A stretch of 64,000 nucleotides of DNA, from contig NC_037264.1 in the NCBI RefSeq assembly GCF_000002425.4, forward strand, positions 7,022,475 to 7,086,474. Reading direction: 5' to 3'. The notes under the pieces were generated by a model, which did not search any database, was not told the DNA's origin, and saw only the letters and a list, made by a program, of their open reading frames with translations. The position numbers and the translations under genes were made by a program. The stretch comes from Physcomitrium patens (taxonomy: Eukaryota > Streptophyta > Bryopsida > Funariales > Funariaceae). Shown in pieces: positions 33,906 through 45,409 of the stretch; within the stretch, counting starts at the first letter, position 1; each line of letters opens with the position of its first letter.

Positions 33906-35673
33906 GTACTTCCTTTTAGATTTGTCGATTTTTCTGTGTAAAGAAGCTTCACATTATTTTGAGCACCTAGACACATGGGAATTTTTGTTATGGATGGCTT
34001 TCCATCGTGGACGATCTATTCTCAAGAGCCTTGAGTGCATCCACTTCACGATTTACTGCTCCTCTTCTCCCCTCAATAATGAGGTCTACTCTTGTATGAC
34101 TAGACTGCTTCCCATGTCTAACGTTCTCTTGTTTAACGGTGGCGTTTTGTACCTCAAAGGTTTACGCACTTGGTGTAGCAAAAGTGACGGAGACAAAGAC
34201 GAGGATTATGTAACTCGTTTGCAGCGACCAGAAATTGAATAGTTCTATGATAGCCTAATGCTTCAGTTCGAGTGGAGGCTTTAATGTTCAACGTTGCAGT
34301 CTGGGCTCATACATGTGTAGCTTTTGCAGAAGCAGGCGCTACAATGTCGCACATGATCACGAGTTGTTGTTTAGTCTTGTTTTGTCTTGTTTTGTTTCGT
34401 ATCTGTTTCTCTATTTTTTCCTGACCCTTACATTTTCAGGGTTATCTGCTTTCAGCATGGAGCGAACCGTTACTAGTTTCTTGAAACCATTACCGATACC
34501 ATTGCGGCCAATGGACCATGCGTATTTCTGTAGGCTTGATTATGCTTACCGAGGCTCCCCCTCCAGCGGCACATCACTTCGTACTTTCCGCCTGTTGTAG
34601 TTTCGATTTCATGGTCGAATTACCTACACTAAATATATAATCAAACCAGAGAAAAACGTTGGAGGTACACTGAAGAGGCTGTGTGAAATCTAACGTGCTT
34701 GGGGGATGCTTCCACTGTCATCTCTCGATGAAAGTTCAATAGTCATGTTCCTCAAGAGACAAGACCAAAAACCTGTCCGAAGAGTGTTTCAGACTGAATG
34801 TGGCTAATTCGTCCGATTTATTCCCAACTGTGACTTGTGCGGTGATTCGCAAAACCAAGTCACTGCTGCTTCGTTATACTTTTCTCAGGCAATGTCATGA
34901 CACTTAGTGAGTAAATTCGTGAGCTGTGAAACTCTTTAAAGAGAAAGTGTTCATCACTAATGCACACAACTCTTACAGTCCCTTTTTTGTGGTGTTTCTT
35001 TCTAGTACCATGAGAGTTACTCTTCTCTGTGTCAGTGTAAGAACTCATATATTCATCTGTTCATTCTTTCAAATCAAATCATTTTAATACCAACAATTGT
35101 TTCTTCTTATTTATTATAACAGCCTGAAGCGTTTACCTCGACATCCTCAACCAGGAAATGAGAAACAATCATTTAAGGCATTCTTTATCTGTTGTTGAAA
35201 TTGTTGCAATTTAGCTTCCAGCAGACGAAGTTTTGTTGCTTCTGCCCTTCTAGTTGAAGCAGCACATGGCGTGGATTTCATAACACAATCTTGTTTCGTA
35301 GTCCAACTATGGCTACTCCTTTTTTCTTACATCATCCAATCAGATCCCCGTCACTGTTACGTCGCGAAAAAAATCCTCCCGAACGGTGAATTTTTTCGTC
35401 TTCGAACCACCTTTAAGCAATAAAACAAGTGCTACTAGCCCTTCGAAAACCATGAAGCCACTCTTTGACTTTGAAAATACCCTTTGCATTTTCTCTTTTG
35501 TTTGTTTCCAATGGCTCGGAAGTACAACATTTTCAACTACATTGAAGAAGTCAACTATGGAATTTCCAGAAAAGTTACAACACGAAATCGATGTTTTTAA
35601 GAATGGAATGGAGAGGCAGCTCCACAAGTAATGGTTGATTCAGCATCTCGATAAACAAACATACATATGTATG

Positions 35674-35711
<38 letters not shown>

Positions 35712-36492
35712 AAAAAACACACACACACACATTGAAGCCTGTTGGCATCAATGTCCGGCTGACGCGGAAGCTGTGCAGCACCCATCTTTGGCCCCAATCC
35801 TCCTCATCCTCCTCCTCTTCTGCCCTGCTCCGTCCAGTTCCGTTCCTGTATCTGTCTGTCTGGCCCCATCGGTGTGTCAGGGCCCATCACAGCCTTGATT
35901 GAGCTCCTTAATCAACCAATTGACTCAAGGGTCAGTCTTCCGCTGCTGGTGCACCATTGCCCTCAATGGAAAGTGAGAGAGAGCGAGGGTGAGAGAGCGA
36001 CAGGCACAGAGAGAGACTGAGACTCAAGCTCTGAAGCATTGGCAAGAACGGAGAGGGGGAGAGGCAGTGAAGGGGAAGCTGGGAAAGGGAAAGATGCAGC
36101 AGGTGTCACCGTCTTGGCCTTGATTTGGCTCTGACATCCCCAAGCTCTGCTGCAGGATGACCCACTCCCAGGTTGTAGTAGCAATAGTAGTTGTAGTCAT
36201 GGTTGTGGTGGTACTGCTACCCCTCACCTACATGTGTAAGTGAGGGGTATGTAAGATAGGGAGAATGAATGTGGGTATGTGTGGGAGTGTATGTGAGTGT
36301 CTGAGGCTGTCTGAGTGAGTGTGTGAGTGAGTGAGTGATTGGTTAGTTGGATTGGATGAATAGAGGGGTTCCTTTCCTTTCTTGTGGGAGCATCTCTCCC
36401 TATTCCGCATATTTCAGCAGGTGAACTACTCACTTAAAGAAGAATTCCTTTGAAGCCCCCAGTTATCCTACCAACTTCTCCTTCAACATATA

Positions 36493-36523
<31 letters not shown>

Positions 36524-38742
36524 CCCTACCCCGTGGGAGATCTAAGGTCTTGATCACAACCTTCAGCTTTTGATGAGTTCAGATTCTAACAAAGAAAAAA
36601 GAAAAAGGATGACCTGTGCATGTACTCCTTGGGTAAGAAAGAGTGAGGAGTTTGGATAATGATAAATGAATAAACTTGGGTGGGGGTGGATGCCAGGAAG
36701 GAAGTTAGAAGCCTCATTTGAATCAATAAAAAACCAATAAAAATTGCTTCGTCAGTTTTTCAGCAGCATGGTGAGGAGGAGAGTACGTGCTTGTGGGAAG
36801 CTGGAAATGCTGCCCCCATCTCTACAATTCTTGAGAGGGAGGGGGGAGGGTTTTCCCCATCAACCATGATTGTTTGATAAGTTGATGTTACCCATGAGTG
36901 TGCGCCCCATAAAAGGCGCATGACCTTGACCAGCCTTCACTTCAAAAGTCCATCCCAGAAGCCATGTCCTTTAAGCTCAAGCATGAGTCAAGAGTCCAGG
37001 ACCACCCTTCCTATTTTACCTCCTGCCTTTGCTGTTTGTTTTACACAATGAAGGGAGGGACCAAAAGGAAGGGAATAAAATAAAAACAACAAAACAGGAT
37101 GTTAAAAAAAATGATAAAAAATACATATACTGGGGGGCGATTTATGGCATCCTGCCATCCACCCATTCATTACTCGTGGTGAAAACAGCAAATATTATGC
37201 AGATAATGTGACAAAAAAGAGGCTCATACTTTCCTCCGAGATGAAACTTCCGCTTGGGGAGTTCTAACTGTGGAAGAAACCGGTGCCTTTGTACTTAAAC
37301 CAGTGTCGAAGGTCAGTCTCAAGACAGCGACACGGCAACAGCAGCTTTGGATCATCCAAGTCATTCTTTTTATCCATCTCTTCGTGCTTTCCCTGCTTCG
37401 CTTGCCTTGTCTTTTTCCCCGACTGGATTTTATGCGACATGGGTAATTAACTCTCGAACCCTCTTGCCGTGTAGACCCAATGGAGTACGAGTCCCAGTAC
37501 AAGATTGTCTCGCAAGGCTACACGGCAGAGAGGATTTTCTCCAGCTTCGGGACAAACTTTCATGCCACGGCCGACGGCTGAACAGTGACGAGCGTTACGT
37601 AGTTTAGAGACAGAGGTAATGATTCTATTTGGGAAGCAGAGGAAAAGAAGACGTAGTAGAAAAGGAGAGCTGAACCACCAGCCATCTAGGCGTGTACAAG
37701 AAACACATGTGTTGTATTTTATTGTATTACTCTCTCAAAGGACAAGGCTGAACCATTTTCTCAGCCCATGAGTTCCATAAAATCGGTGACTCTTGGAAGT
37801 GCACGCTCAGAATGAGCTCCCCAGCGAAGCTTCGCTTCTTCTCCAACATCTGGTCCCGCTTCAGGGCACTGGTGCATGTGCTCCTCGCTAAACTAGGCTA
37901 CAAAGCCATAATCAGTCTGCCTGTCTGTCTGTCTACATGCTCTATAATTCTGGGGATATGCCGAGCAGTAATTGTTGAGCCTATGCAGGGCTGCTTTCAT
38001 CTCTACAGTCTAGCAATTTACAGAGTAGTACAAAATATGTTTACAAACGCTACTGGACGTGTTGCCATCGATTGCCGGAATCTGTACTGATGTAGGCAGT
38101 CATGATCATGATCATCATCTTTTTACAAATGTATCTGGGTCTTGAATTGGCTGATAAAATGCCGGAGTTCGCAGAGATAGTCGCTATAGACACGGGTAAT
38201 GTATCTCCCCAAGATCAAAATCGGAGGCTGGAAGAATCTTCAGAAGTCGAAAGCTGCCGGAAAATTGAAGAAAACTGGAAAAATGAAAATAATTATAATA
38301 ATAATGTAAAAAAAGGTACTCCGGGTTAAAGAAAAACAGGAAGCCGAAAAGCCGTGAGTTGAGCTGTGCTGCGGCGCTACTCCACCGAAGAACCTTGAAC
38401 TGATACCCAAAGTTGCACGCTCAGAAACGACGCGCACCGTTTTCCATGGATGAGGAGAATCGTCGCAGCAAAGGGGTGGAGCTATCGCCACCCACAGCCT
38501 GAACCAACCATGGCGAGGCATTGCATGGCTGTCATGTAGCACACCTTGCAATCAGGAGCACCAATCTCCTCTCAACCTCGTTTCAGTAGTAGCTGTAAGC
38601 TTTCTGGAATGAACCTCTCCGCCTAAATTTAAAAGTACAGGCAGAAATAGGGTTCGACGCAATCCCACAGAACTGAAGAAGCACTCCTGCTCTCGTTCCT
38701 TCGGCTCACAAATAGGTTTCGCGCTGATTTCAGAGGATTTCC
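33906..38742. other. Region between bL17c and MYB genes, no supported gene
   Basis: 33906-34620 is probably the 3' untranslated region and flank of bL17c. Further on are simple repeats: a (TA)n(GA)n A-tract (CA)n composite at 35673-35731, GTGA-rich repeats at 36236-36345, (TA)n at 36494-36519 and CTGT repeats near 37917-37932. Open frames at 35340-35631 (both strands), 37480-37581 and 37812-38090 are not recognisable; the last two are discussed as candidates. The end of this stretch should hold the 3' untranslated region of the minus-strand MYB gene. Confidence 0.5.
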
Positions 38743-40526
38743 TTAAACCACACCGACTCCGAGAAAATCAATGAAGGGGACAGAGGGAGCAGGCTCAGGG
38801 TGCGAGAGTGCAAGCTCTTGGCCCTGGGTTGTCCTTCCCCACGCGAGCAAAGAGCCCAAGTCTCTCTGCAGCTCCGGCTGCTCGGCACTCTGCCGAATCG
38901 AATAACTTACTTCTGAGTGGCCTCCAAACCTCGGGTCGCCATGTCCATGCTGACCCTCAAACTGCCTTTGAATCTCAGCCCTGCAGCTCGAAGCCAGGAA
39001 GTTCCGGGCAGCCTCGTCTCTTTGGTTGTCACGGACAGTGGCAAATGGATTGACAAGGGACGGAACCCATTGGGATGCTGCGGGTGCCGCGCAAAGCCCT
39101 CCGTGTCGCATCATGACTCCCACCAAAGAATCCGTGCTCGGCGGCGAAGTGTCGTCCTGCAGTGGTGGCTTCTGCTCATGCAGCATTTGCAGGCCGAGGT
39201 GTGCAGCAGGCTGGGACAAACGTCTTGAAGATAGGGACGGTGCCAGAGGAGTTGTTGTTGCTGAGCTCGACGGTACAGCGCCTTCCATGCTGTGCTCGCT
39301 GAAACGTGCAGCACCCAGGTTACGGAACGTCTCATGCTGTGGGAATAGGAAGCCCGGATGAAATGAGGGAGGCGACATGGACACATTGGAATTGTTGACG
39401 CTGCGGTTGCCAGGGGAAGGGTTAAAGAGCTGGCTATGATCTGTGGGTAGAGAAGTGTCGGAGACTTCCCCACTGGGAATCGTTGGTGCTTGCTTCTCTA
39501 TCCACGCCTTCAACGACCTGGCGTGGTGGCCTAGTGGGACTGACGATGAGCTGGGTCGTCTGCCTCGGCGAGGTGCTTGAGCTTTGCGACGGCCGGAGGA
39601 ACGAGACCGCTCCCGGAACTTGCGAGCCATAACCACATGCCAATGGTTCTTGACGGCGTTGTCTGTGCGCCCAGGAAACAGGCGAGCGATCATGGCCCAT
39701 TTGTTGCCGTGGAACCGGTGAGCAGCAAGAAGACGCTCCTCTTCATCTTCAGTAAAAGGTCGACGATTGATCCGTGGATCTAGCTGATTGAACCACCGCA
39801 GCCTGCAGCTCTTTCCTGATAAGAAAGAAAAACACAAACAGCTCTAGTGTCAGCAACTGCACTAACGAATGCATCATCACAGCCATAGACATCATCGAGA
39901 AATAAAGCGAATGTCGCGGCAGTTGTGGCTAGCACAGAGAGACGAAGAGGGTATCCACCTGATCGGCCATGGAGTTTCTCCGCAATGAGGTTCCAGTTTT
40001 GCGGCCCGTATTGAGACACAAGCTCCCTTAACTTCTCGTCTTCCGCAGGGCGCCAATGACCCCGGGGACACAGCTTGGATTGCACAGCACCGTCCATGGT
40101 GTCTCGTCCAACCGACTTGTGTTCCACGTCCTCGCTGGTAGACTCTTTCATCTCGTCCATGCTGCCTTGCTCCATGTCCTCATCACTGGATTGCTTAACC
40201 TCCTGGTTGTACTCCGAACGCATCCACCACATATGTCCCTCCTCCGACGGCATGACGCCTAGCGCCTGGAACGGGATTGTGCTCACCTTGCAAGCTACAG
40301 GCGTAACATCAGAACCGGAATTAGAAGTCCCTTCGCCGTCTGTGATATATGCGGTGTCGGCAGATGTTGACGAAGTTGTTACCCCGGCCAGAGAGTAGCT
40401 TGCAAGGGTAGGACTGTACGAGCTGGCCATGTGGTGCTGATGAGGGCTCTGCTGCACTGAAGCAGTGCGATGAAACTCGTAAGATTGCATCCTTTTCGTC
40501 TCCTCTTCCGCGAAGTGCAAGCACAT
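38743..40526 (-). CDS. R2R3-MYB transcription factor (MYB52/56/105/117 type), two exons
   Basis: A nuclear DNA-binding regulator. Exons on the minus strand are 40526-39959 and 39815-38743; a 143-base GT-AG intron of phase 1 splits the Gly of GRSG|KSC, giving 546 residues. R2 spans about 153-203 with Trp158, Trp178 and Trp197; R3 spans about 205-254 with Phe210 in place of the first Trp, then Trp229 and Trp248. The linker and R3 text [33 protein letters not shown] and [17 protein letters not shown] is characteristic of plant subgroup 21, whose flowering-plant members act in organ boundaries, secondary wall and seed size control. The acidic Ser/Glu region (112-140) and Ser/Pro-rich C terminus probably regulate activity. 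An alternative start is Met13. Targets cannot be read from sequence. Confidence 0.95.
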
Positions 40527-43500
40527 TGCGTTACTGTAGTCTCGACCTTGTCAATGAGAATCAACACAAACGAACATGCCACTAGTCCCCGCACATGAAT
40601 ATGAGCACACAACTCGTAAGAGTGTGCCAGCTTCGCTAATAGTGCAGACACTGCTGCTTCCAAGTTCCCCCACAAACTTCGATGAAGACCAATAGATTAG
40701 CTCTCGTCGCACAAGCACTTCCTGGGCATGGACGAGAAACACGGGCCGAAGGTTCCAGTCTAGTTTAGTTTTCTCTTCGTCCCACTCCGAATGCGAGCTC
40801 TGACCTCTTCCGAATCAGAAACCAGCTCTATCCGACGACATTGTGTTTCGAGGACCAACGGTGCTATACTCGCTCATATCACGCACCCCGGTCACTCGTG
40901 CACTCTCCCCCACCCTACTCCAGCTCTAGAGTGGCGTACACACTTGCGTCTCGCACCTTCAGACAGCACTCTGCACCCCAAAACTTTCAACAATGGCCTC
41001 AGCTCCAGCTTTATATATCACACGAGGCGAGCGTCCAGCTTACGATTCCACGTCAAAGCAAGTCGGATGTTGGGTTGCCAACTTTCATCACCTAACTGTA
41101 GTTGACCAGCTACGTAACGTTGCAGGCAAGTCAACAAGCAGTGCCCATCACATGCAGGCGCCTCTTCTCCAGCGAAAATAATGATGAGGTGATTCAAAAG
41201 ACCAGACTCGAGAGGGGTGAGAGTGCATGGTTGCGAATGGACGCTGTTGCCTGGCTTGCTCTTATTAACCAGCTGCCGCGGTCCGGTCCGACAGACAGAC
41301 ACTACAATGCAGGAGAAGTGAATGGGGCACTAGGCTATTTGCGGTAAGTTACCTGCTGATTGGGATGACTTTGTGTTATTGGTTTTGTCCCATGAGTTGC
41401 CCATATTAATAACATTTGTTTTCGCTAAGTTGGTGAATCCCTTTGCTGGGAAACGAGGTAGATTTTTTCTCACGCTTTCACTCTATTACTCTTTGTTTTT
41501 TTCTGTGTGTGCTGACGGAGTAGCTTCATGTACAGTCCACGAGGTTCATGTCCATCAGTGCCCCAGCTTCATTTATGTAATGGGTCTAAATGCAAACAAC
41601 GATATTCTGAAAATTCTGTGCTGCTTTCTTTGAAGGGAGAGATGTTGGAGCTGAGCTATAATTGTAACGTTAACATGCTTGGCATTAGAAAATATTATCG
41701 TTTCGCTGCACCGCCCAGGGGAGCTGCAGCTTATTCCATTCCCTTTCGTCTTCCTCGTAGGGATCGGAACGGAACTCGGCTATTGCTGCAGCTTATTCTA
41801 TTCCCCACACCATCGTTTTCTGTTATTTCCCACATAACGACAAATCGAAATTTGAAAATGGTTGTTGTAATTACATGTGCCATGCAATATTCTCACCGCG
41901 GAAAGCAGGAAAGCATGCATGTTAAAATGGAAAACGCCTTTGTAAACTGGAGCGGGGGGGGGAGAAGGGCCGTTGTTGCTGGCTGACCGGCCACCGGTGC
42001 CCAGTGCTGGTGGCTTAACTTAGTTCGAGGATGGGTTTGAAATCTTTGTTACTTCGAAGGGATGAGCTCAACAATATTCTCCGGATTGATTATCCCGTTG
42101 TTAAGGAAGGCATACTCGTTTTGTTTCCAACCATGTGCCTGCTGGATTCACGGCAACTGATATCAGCAACTCTGTTGCCTGAATGCACAGTCCAGAGTTC
42201 AACGCCTCCGTCCCAATTGGTTGGGTGTTTTTTTTTGGCAGTGCACAGTCGGATGGCAAAGCTCTCCTCGGGAGTTGGGCTGCTAAGAAAACGGGGCTTC
42301 CTTTCCATGTGCCCCCAATTGCTTCACTGCATTCAAACCTTTTCCATCCTCCATCCCACACAACTTGAGATTCACATGTGCGGTTCGATCCCACCCCTCA
42401 ATTTGCTCCGGCCAAATGGACACATCAATCTCGCTGCACTGGATGGGGGGAAAAAAAAATCGCGTTGCTACAGCGATTTGTCATGAAACTGGTAGAATTG
42501 AATCTCATGCAGACTAAGGGAGGAAAAGGAACGATATCAACATGGAAAGATGAGAAAAATCAACTACAATCACCGTATCTTTCAAACAATAAAAACCTGC
42601 TTCCTTCGGAAGCTGTTTAGAATTTCCTAATGCACTTTAGTCTGTAATCTCACCTCATTGGAGACCAGAATATGCTCATTGTGCGGCATGGACATGGTGT
42701 GAAGGTCAATTATTATCTTACTCTACCACCATTTCCAGCGTTTAATTAATTAATTAATTTTTTTGCCTGTGGGGTGCTTGGCGCGTGAGTGAGCAGCAAC
42801 CATCCCATAGAATTCTCCGTGAGCGTAAAACCCAGAGAGAGTTACTTTACGGTGCACAGCGAGGGAGAAAGGAACGGGAGCGTTGTACCCAGTGGGAGCA
42901 GGCAAAGAGGGAAGGGGAGGGGCTTCGCCCCACCCAACTTGGCAGTGGTGGGTACTGGTCGCATGGATCATTGTGTCCGCACCTCCGGCACTTTCCTGTC
43001 AGACCAGACAAGCGCAATGGCCCACTTCCCTATGCAGCTGATCAATTTAAGACGCTCGGTTTGAACCAGCCTTAGCCCATGATGAGAGACGCAAACGAAA
43101 CCAATCAATTCCATACAAAACCAAACTAAACCAAACCGAACCTAACCAGAGAGTACACCCTCAGAGTTACAGACTCGTGTTGCTGGCAGCTCCTTGCTGT
43201 TGCTGCTGCTGTTTCTCCGAGCTCATCAGCAGCATTAACAAACTCCCTCCTCCCATTACATCTCCCTTCTATGAAAAAACAGTTTTACTATACTTTCGTT
43301 TTTCGTTTTTCGTTTTTCATTTCAAGTTCAGAAAATGCTAATGAGAATCCACTAGCGCTGTGGCAAGAGAGAAAAGGCTGACAACTCGGTAAACTAGGCT
43401 TGTCCACATGAAGAAAATCCTGCTGCTGCTGCTGGGGAATGTTTTTTTGGGCTTCGCAAGAGGGAGGGAGGGACTCAGGCCGGGTTTGTGGAAGCCAAAG

Positions 43501-43870
43501 CGCATACCCCTGGTGACCCCACCCATCTTCCATCCATCGTGCTTGTGTCTCCTTGGGCCCTCTCCTCCCTCTGTGTATGTAGATGTGTACATGTGTGTTT
43601 GTGTATATTCCCTCAACTATGTAGATAATGAAGACAAAAGCTTGTACCCTAGCCATTGACTATCCTCCCCCCCCCCTTTTGTGATTTTTTTGTGATTTTA
43701 TTGTTCTTTTCTTTGATTTTTCCTCCAATGATGTGCATTTCAAAGGCTCAGACACCTTGGATTCTTCAAGATTTTTGTGATTTGCATTTTGATTTTGTGA
43801 CAATATAACATCGTGGATCTACTCTATCCAAAATGAAGTATGAATTTTACAAATATGTTAAGAAGAAAAT
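40527..43870. other. 5' flank of the MYB gene and intergenic region
   Basis: 40527-41000 is the likely 5' leader of the MYB gene and contains short upstream frames. From 41050 to 43670 the DNA is moderately GC-rich with many overlapping short frames on both strands (for example 42031-42486), none with recognisable domains. TCGTTTTT repeats occur at 43295-43320. I see no supported gene. Confidence 0.45.
41010..41017 (-). promoter_or_regulatory. TATA box candidate for the MYB gene
   Basis: On the minus strand the sequence reads TATATAAA, 484 bases before the MYB start codon. Transcription would start near 40980 and give a leader of about 450 bases. This is a motif match only. Confidence 0.4.
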
Positions 43871-44392
43871 GTCAAAGACATGAATAAAAAACAATCAAAA
43901 TATTAGTATATTCTTGTGTCATTCAAAGTGAGTAGATATTCACTCAAAGATGGTAAATTATTAGAACTAGAATGGCTATTTGCCAAAGATAAAAACACTA
44001 GAAATCCTTGAAAAAAAACTAAAAACGAGACATGTATTGACAAGAGTGAGGAATGCTACATTCTTTCCTCCATATATATCATTTAACAAGGAGCTACATG
44101 ACAACATTCATTAGACCTTGAATATGTATTCAACTTGTACAATACATTTTAAACTTGTAAAAACAAGTTTCCTACATATGTGCCATATGACTAATTTATA
44201 TTACAAGTCACTAATATGTGCAATACATGACCAATATGTTGGCCTAGTTTTCAAGCTATCAATCACCTACAAGCATATAAAAAGTCAAATCTACATCTAT
44301 TAAGCTTTCAAAAAGCTTATTTATATTTTTTATAAAATTTATTAACTTCTATTATATTTTTTTAATATAGATAAATATGTATATTTGTGATA
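43871..44392 (-). repeat. 3' LTR of the old chromovirus copy
   Basis: It is 522 bp on the minus strand, aligns along its length with the 550-bp LTR of the young element and ends TTTGACA. Shared blocks include ATAGATGTAGATTTGACTTT, CATGTAGCTC, CTCACTCTTGTCAA and TTGGCAAATAGCCATTC. Confidence 0.8.
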
Positions 44393-44433
44393 TTACTTCT
44401 TTTGTTAGAAATGAATTTTACAAGGAGTACTAA

Positions 44434-44839
44434 TTACATATTCAGAAAGTCCATGATATGACAAATTATATTTGTCACATATTTTAATCTTTTTTTTTCT
44501 TTAAAAGTAATTGATAGATCCTCTCAACCATTGATAGTGTTTCATACTAGGATATTAAGACCACCATATAATTTGATCATAATTTAGGTATTTGTAAATT
44601 TTTCCGAATAAAATATTTGAAATACCATCAAAGGTGGTTTATACCTCAAATGATATCTCTTCTGAGGTTGTAATACTAAACATGTTATATTTCACTATCT
44701 ATTCAAAGAAATATATGTCATTCTTGATAATCTTCATCTCTATTACTTTGTTGTAAAAGTTGTGAAAATTTTAATACCTAGTCTAGTAACTCAACAAACA
44801 ATAGATCTTAGTTGATTATAGTGGTTGTTGAACTTCCAT
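44434..44839 (-). pseudogene. ORF3 remnant of the old chromovirus copy
   Basis: On the minus strand it begins MEVQQPL and, after frame damage, reads DGISNILFGKIYKYLNYDQI and then MKHYQWLRGSINYF and IICHIMDFLNM before a stop. These align with DGVPNILFEGSYEGLNNDQI, MGHYRWLRGPINHL and IRRIIDFFNI of the young element, including the position of the stop codon. Length (406 versus 423 bases) and location just before the 3' LTR also agree. The copy contains several stops. Confidence 0.8.
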
Positions 44840-44929
44840 CTCTTTAGAGCTATAAATATGTATAAATTACACAAAGTTAGAAGATAAAATAAAATCTTCA
44901 TTGATCATTATTTTCTTTATAACAAAGAA

Positions 44930-45401
44930 TTATGTGACTCTTTATTTTGGTTCTCATAAATAATGTTAATAAAATGTACCAATGTTATTTTTTATATTTG
45001 TAAGATTTTTGGCTAACTTCCAAATGTATTGATTAATACCATAATTGCAGTAATACACAAGATGTTTCAATCTATTTTGGCTTTGCTTTGAATCCAAAAC
45101 TTCTTTGATTTCAAATTCTTATTTACTTTACATTTCTATACAAAGAAATATTATTTGTATTCTTTTCAATATATCCATTATCTTGTATGGTTTAAAAAGA
45201 GGCATGTAAAACACATGATATACTCTAATAAGTATAATATCATATGATATTACAACAAAATAACCATACATTATTGCCAACATGGAATTGAAGTTGTTCC
45301 TTATATTTTGCATCTACATTAATCTTTTATTAATGTTAATTTTTTAAAATTTTACCTTTATTATTACAAATTGCTTTGATAACAACTTTGTTAAATCTTT
45401 A
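44930..45401 (-). pseudogene. Integrase C-terminus and chromodomain remnant, old chromovirus copy
   Basis: On the minus strand, broken frames read IAKDLTKLLSKQFVIIK, KEQLQFHVGNNVWLF, a VYHVFYMPLFKPYKIMDI stretch and a weak chromodomain (EVLDSKQSQNRLKHLVYY). They match the end of pol in the young element (KEQLQLNVGDKVWLL, HPVFHVSLLEPYKIVDI). The upstream part of pol continues beyond the hAT insertion. Confidence 0.75.
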
Positions 45402-45409
45402 GCTATAGG

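Noticed and set aside
33522..34242. Additional frames overlapping and following bL17c exon 2
   Set aside because: They are other-frame readings of the bL17c exon or its 3' untranslated region, without recognisable domains.
37440..37479. A 37-base GT-AG interval before the 33-codon frame considered as an intron
   Set aside because: It is too short for a plant spliceosomal intron.
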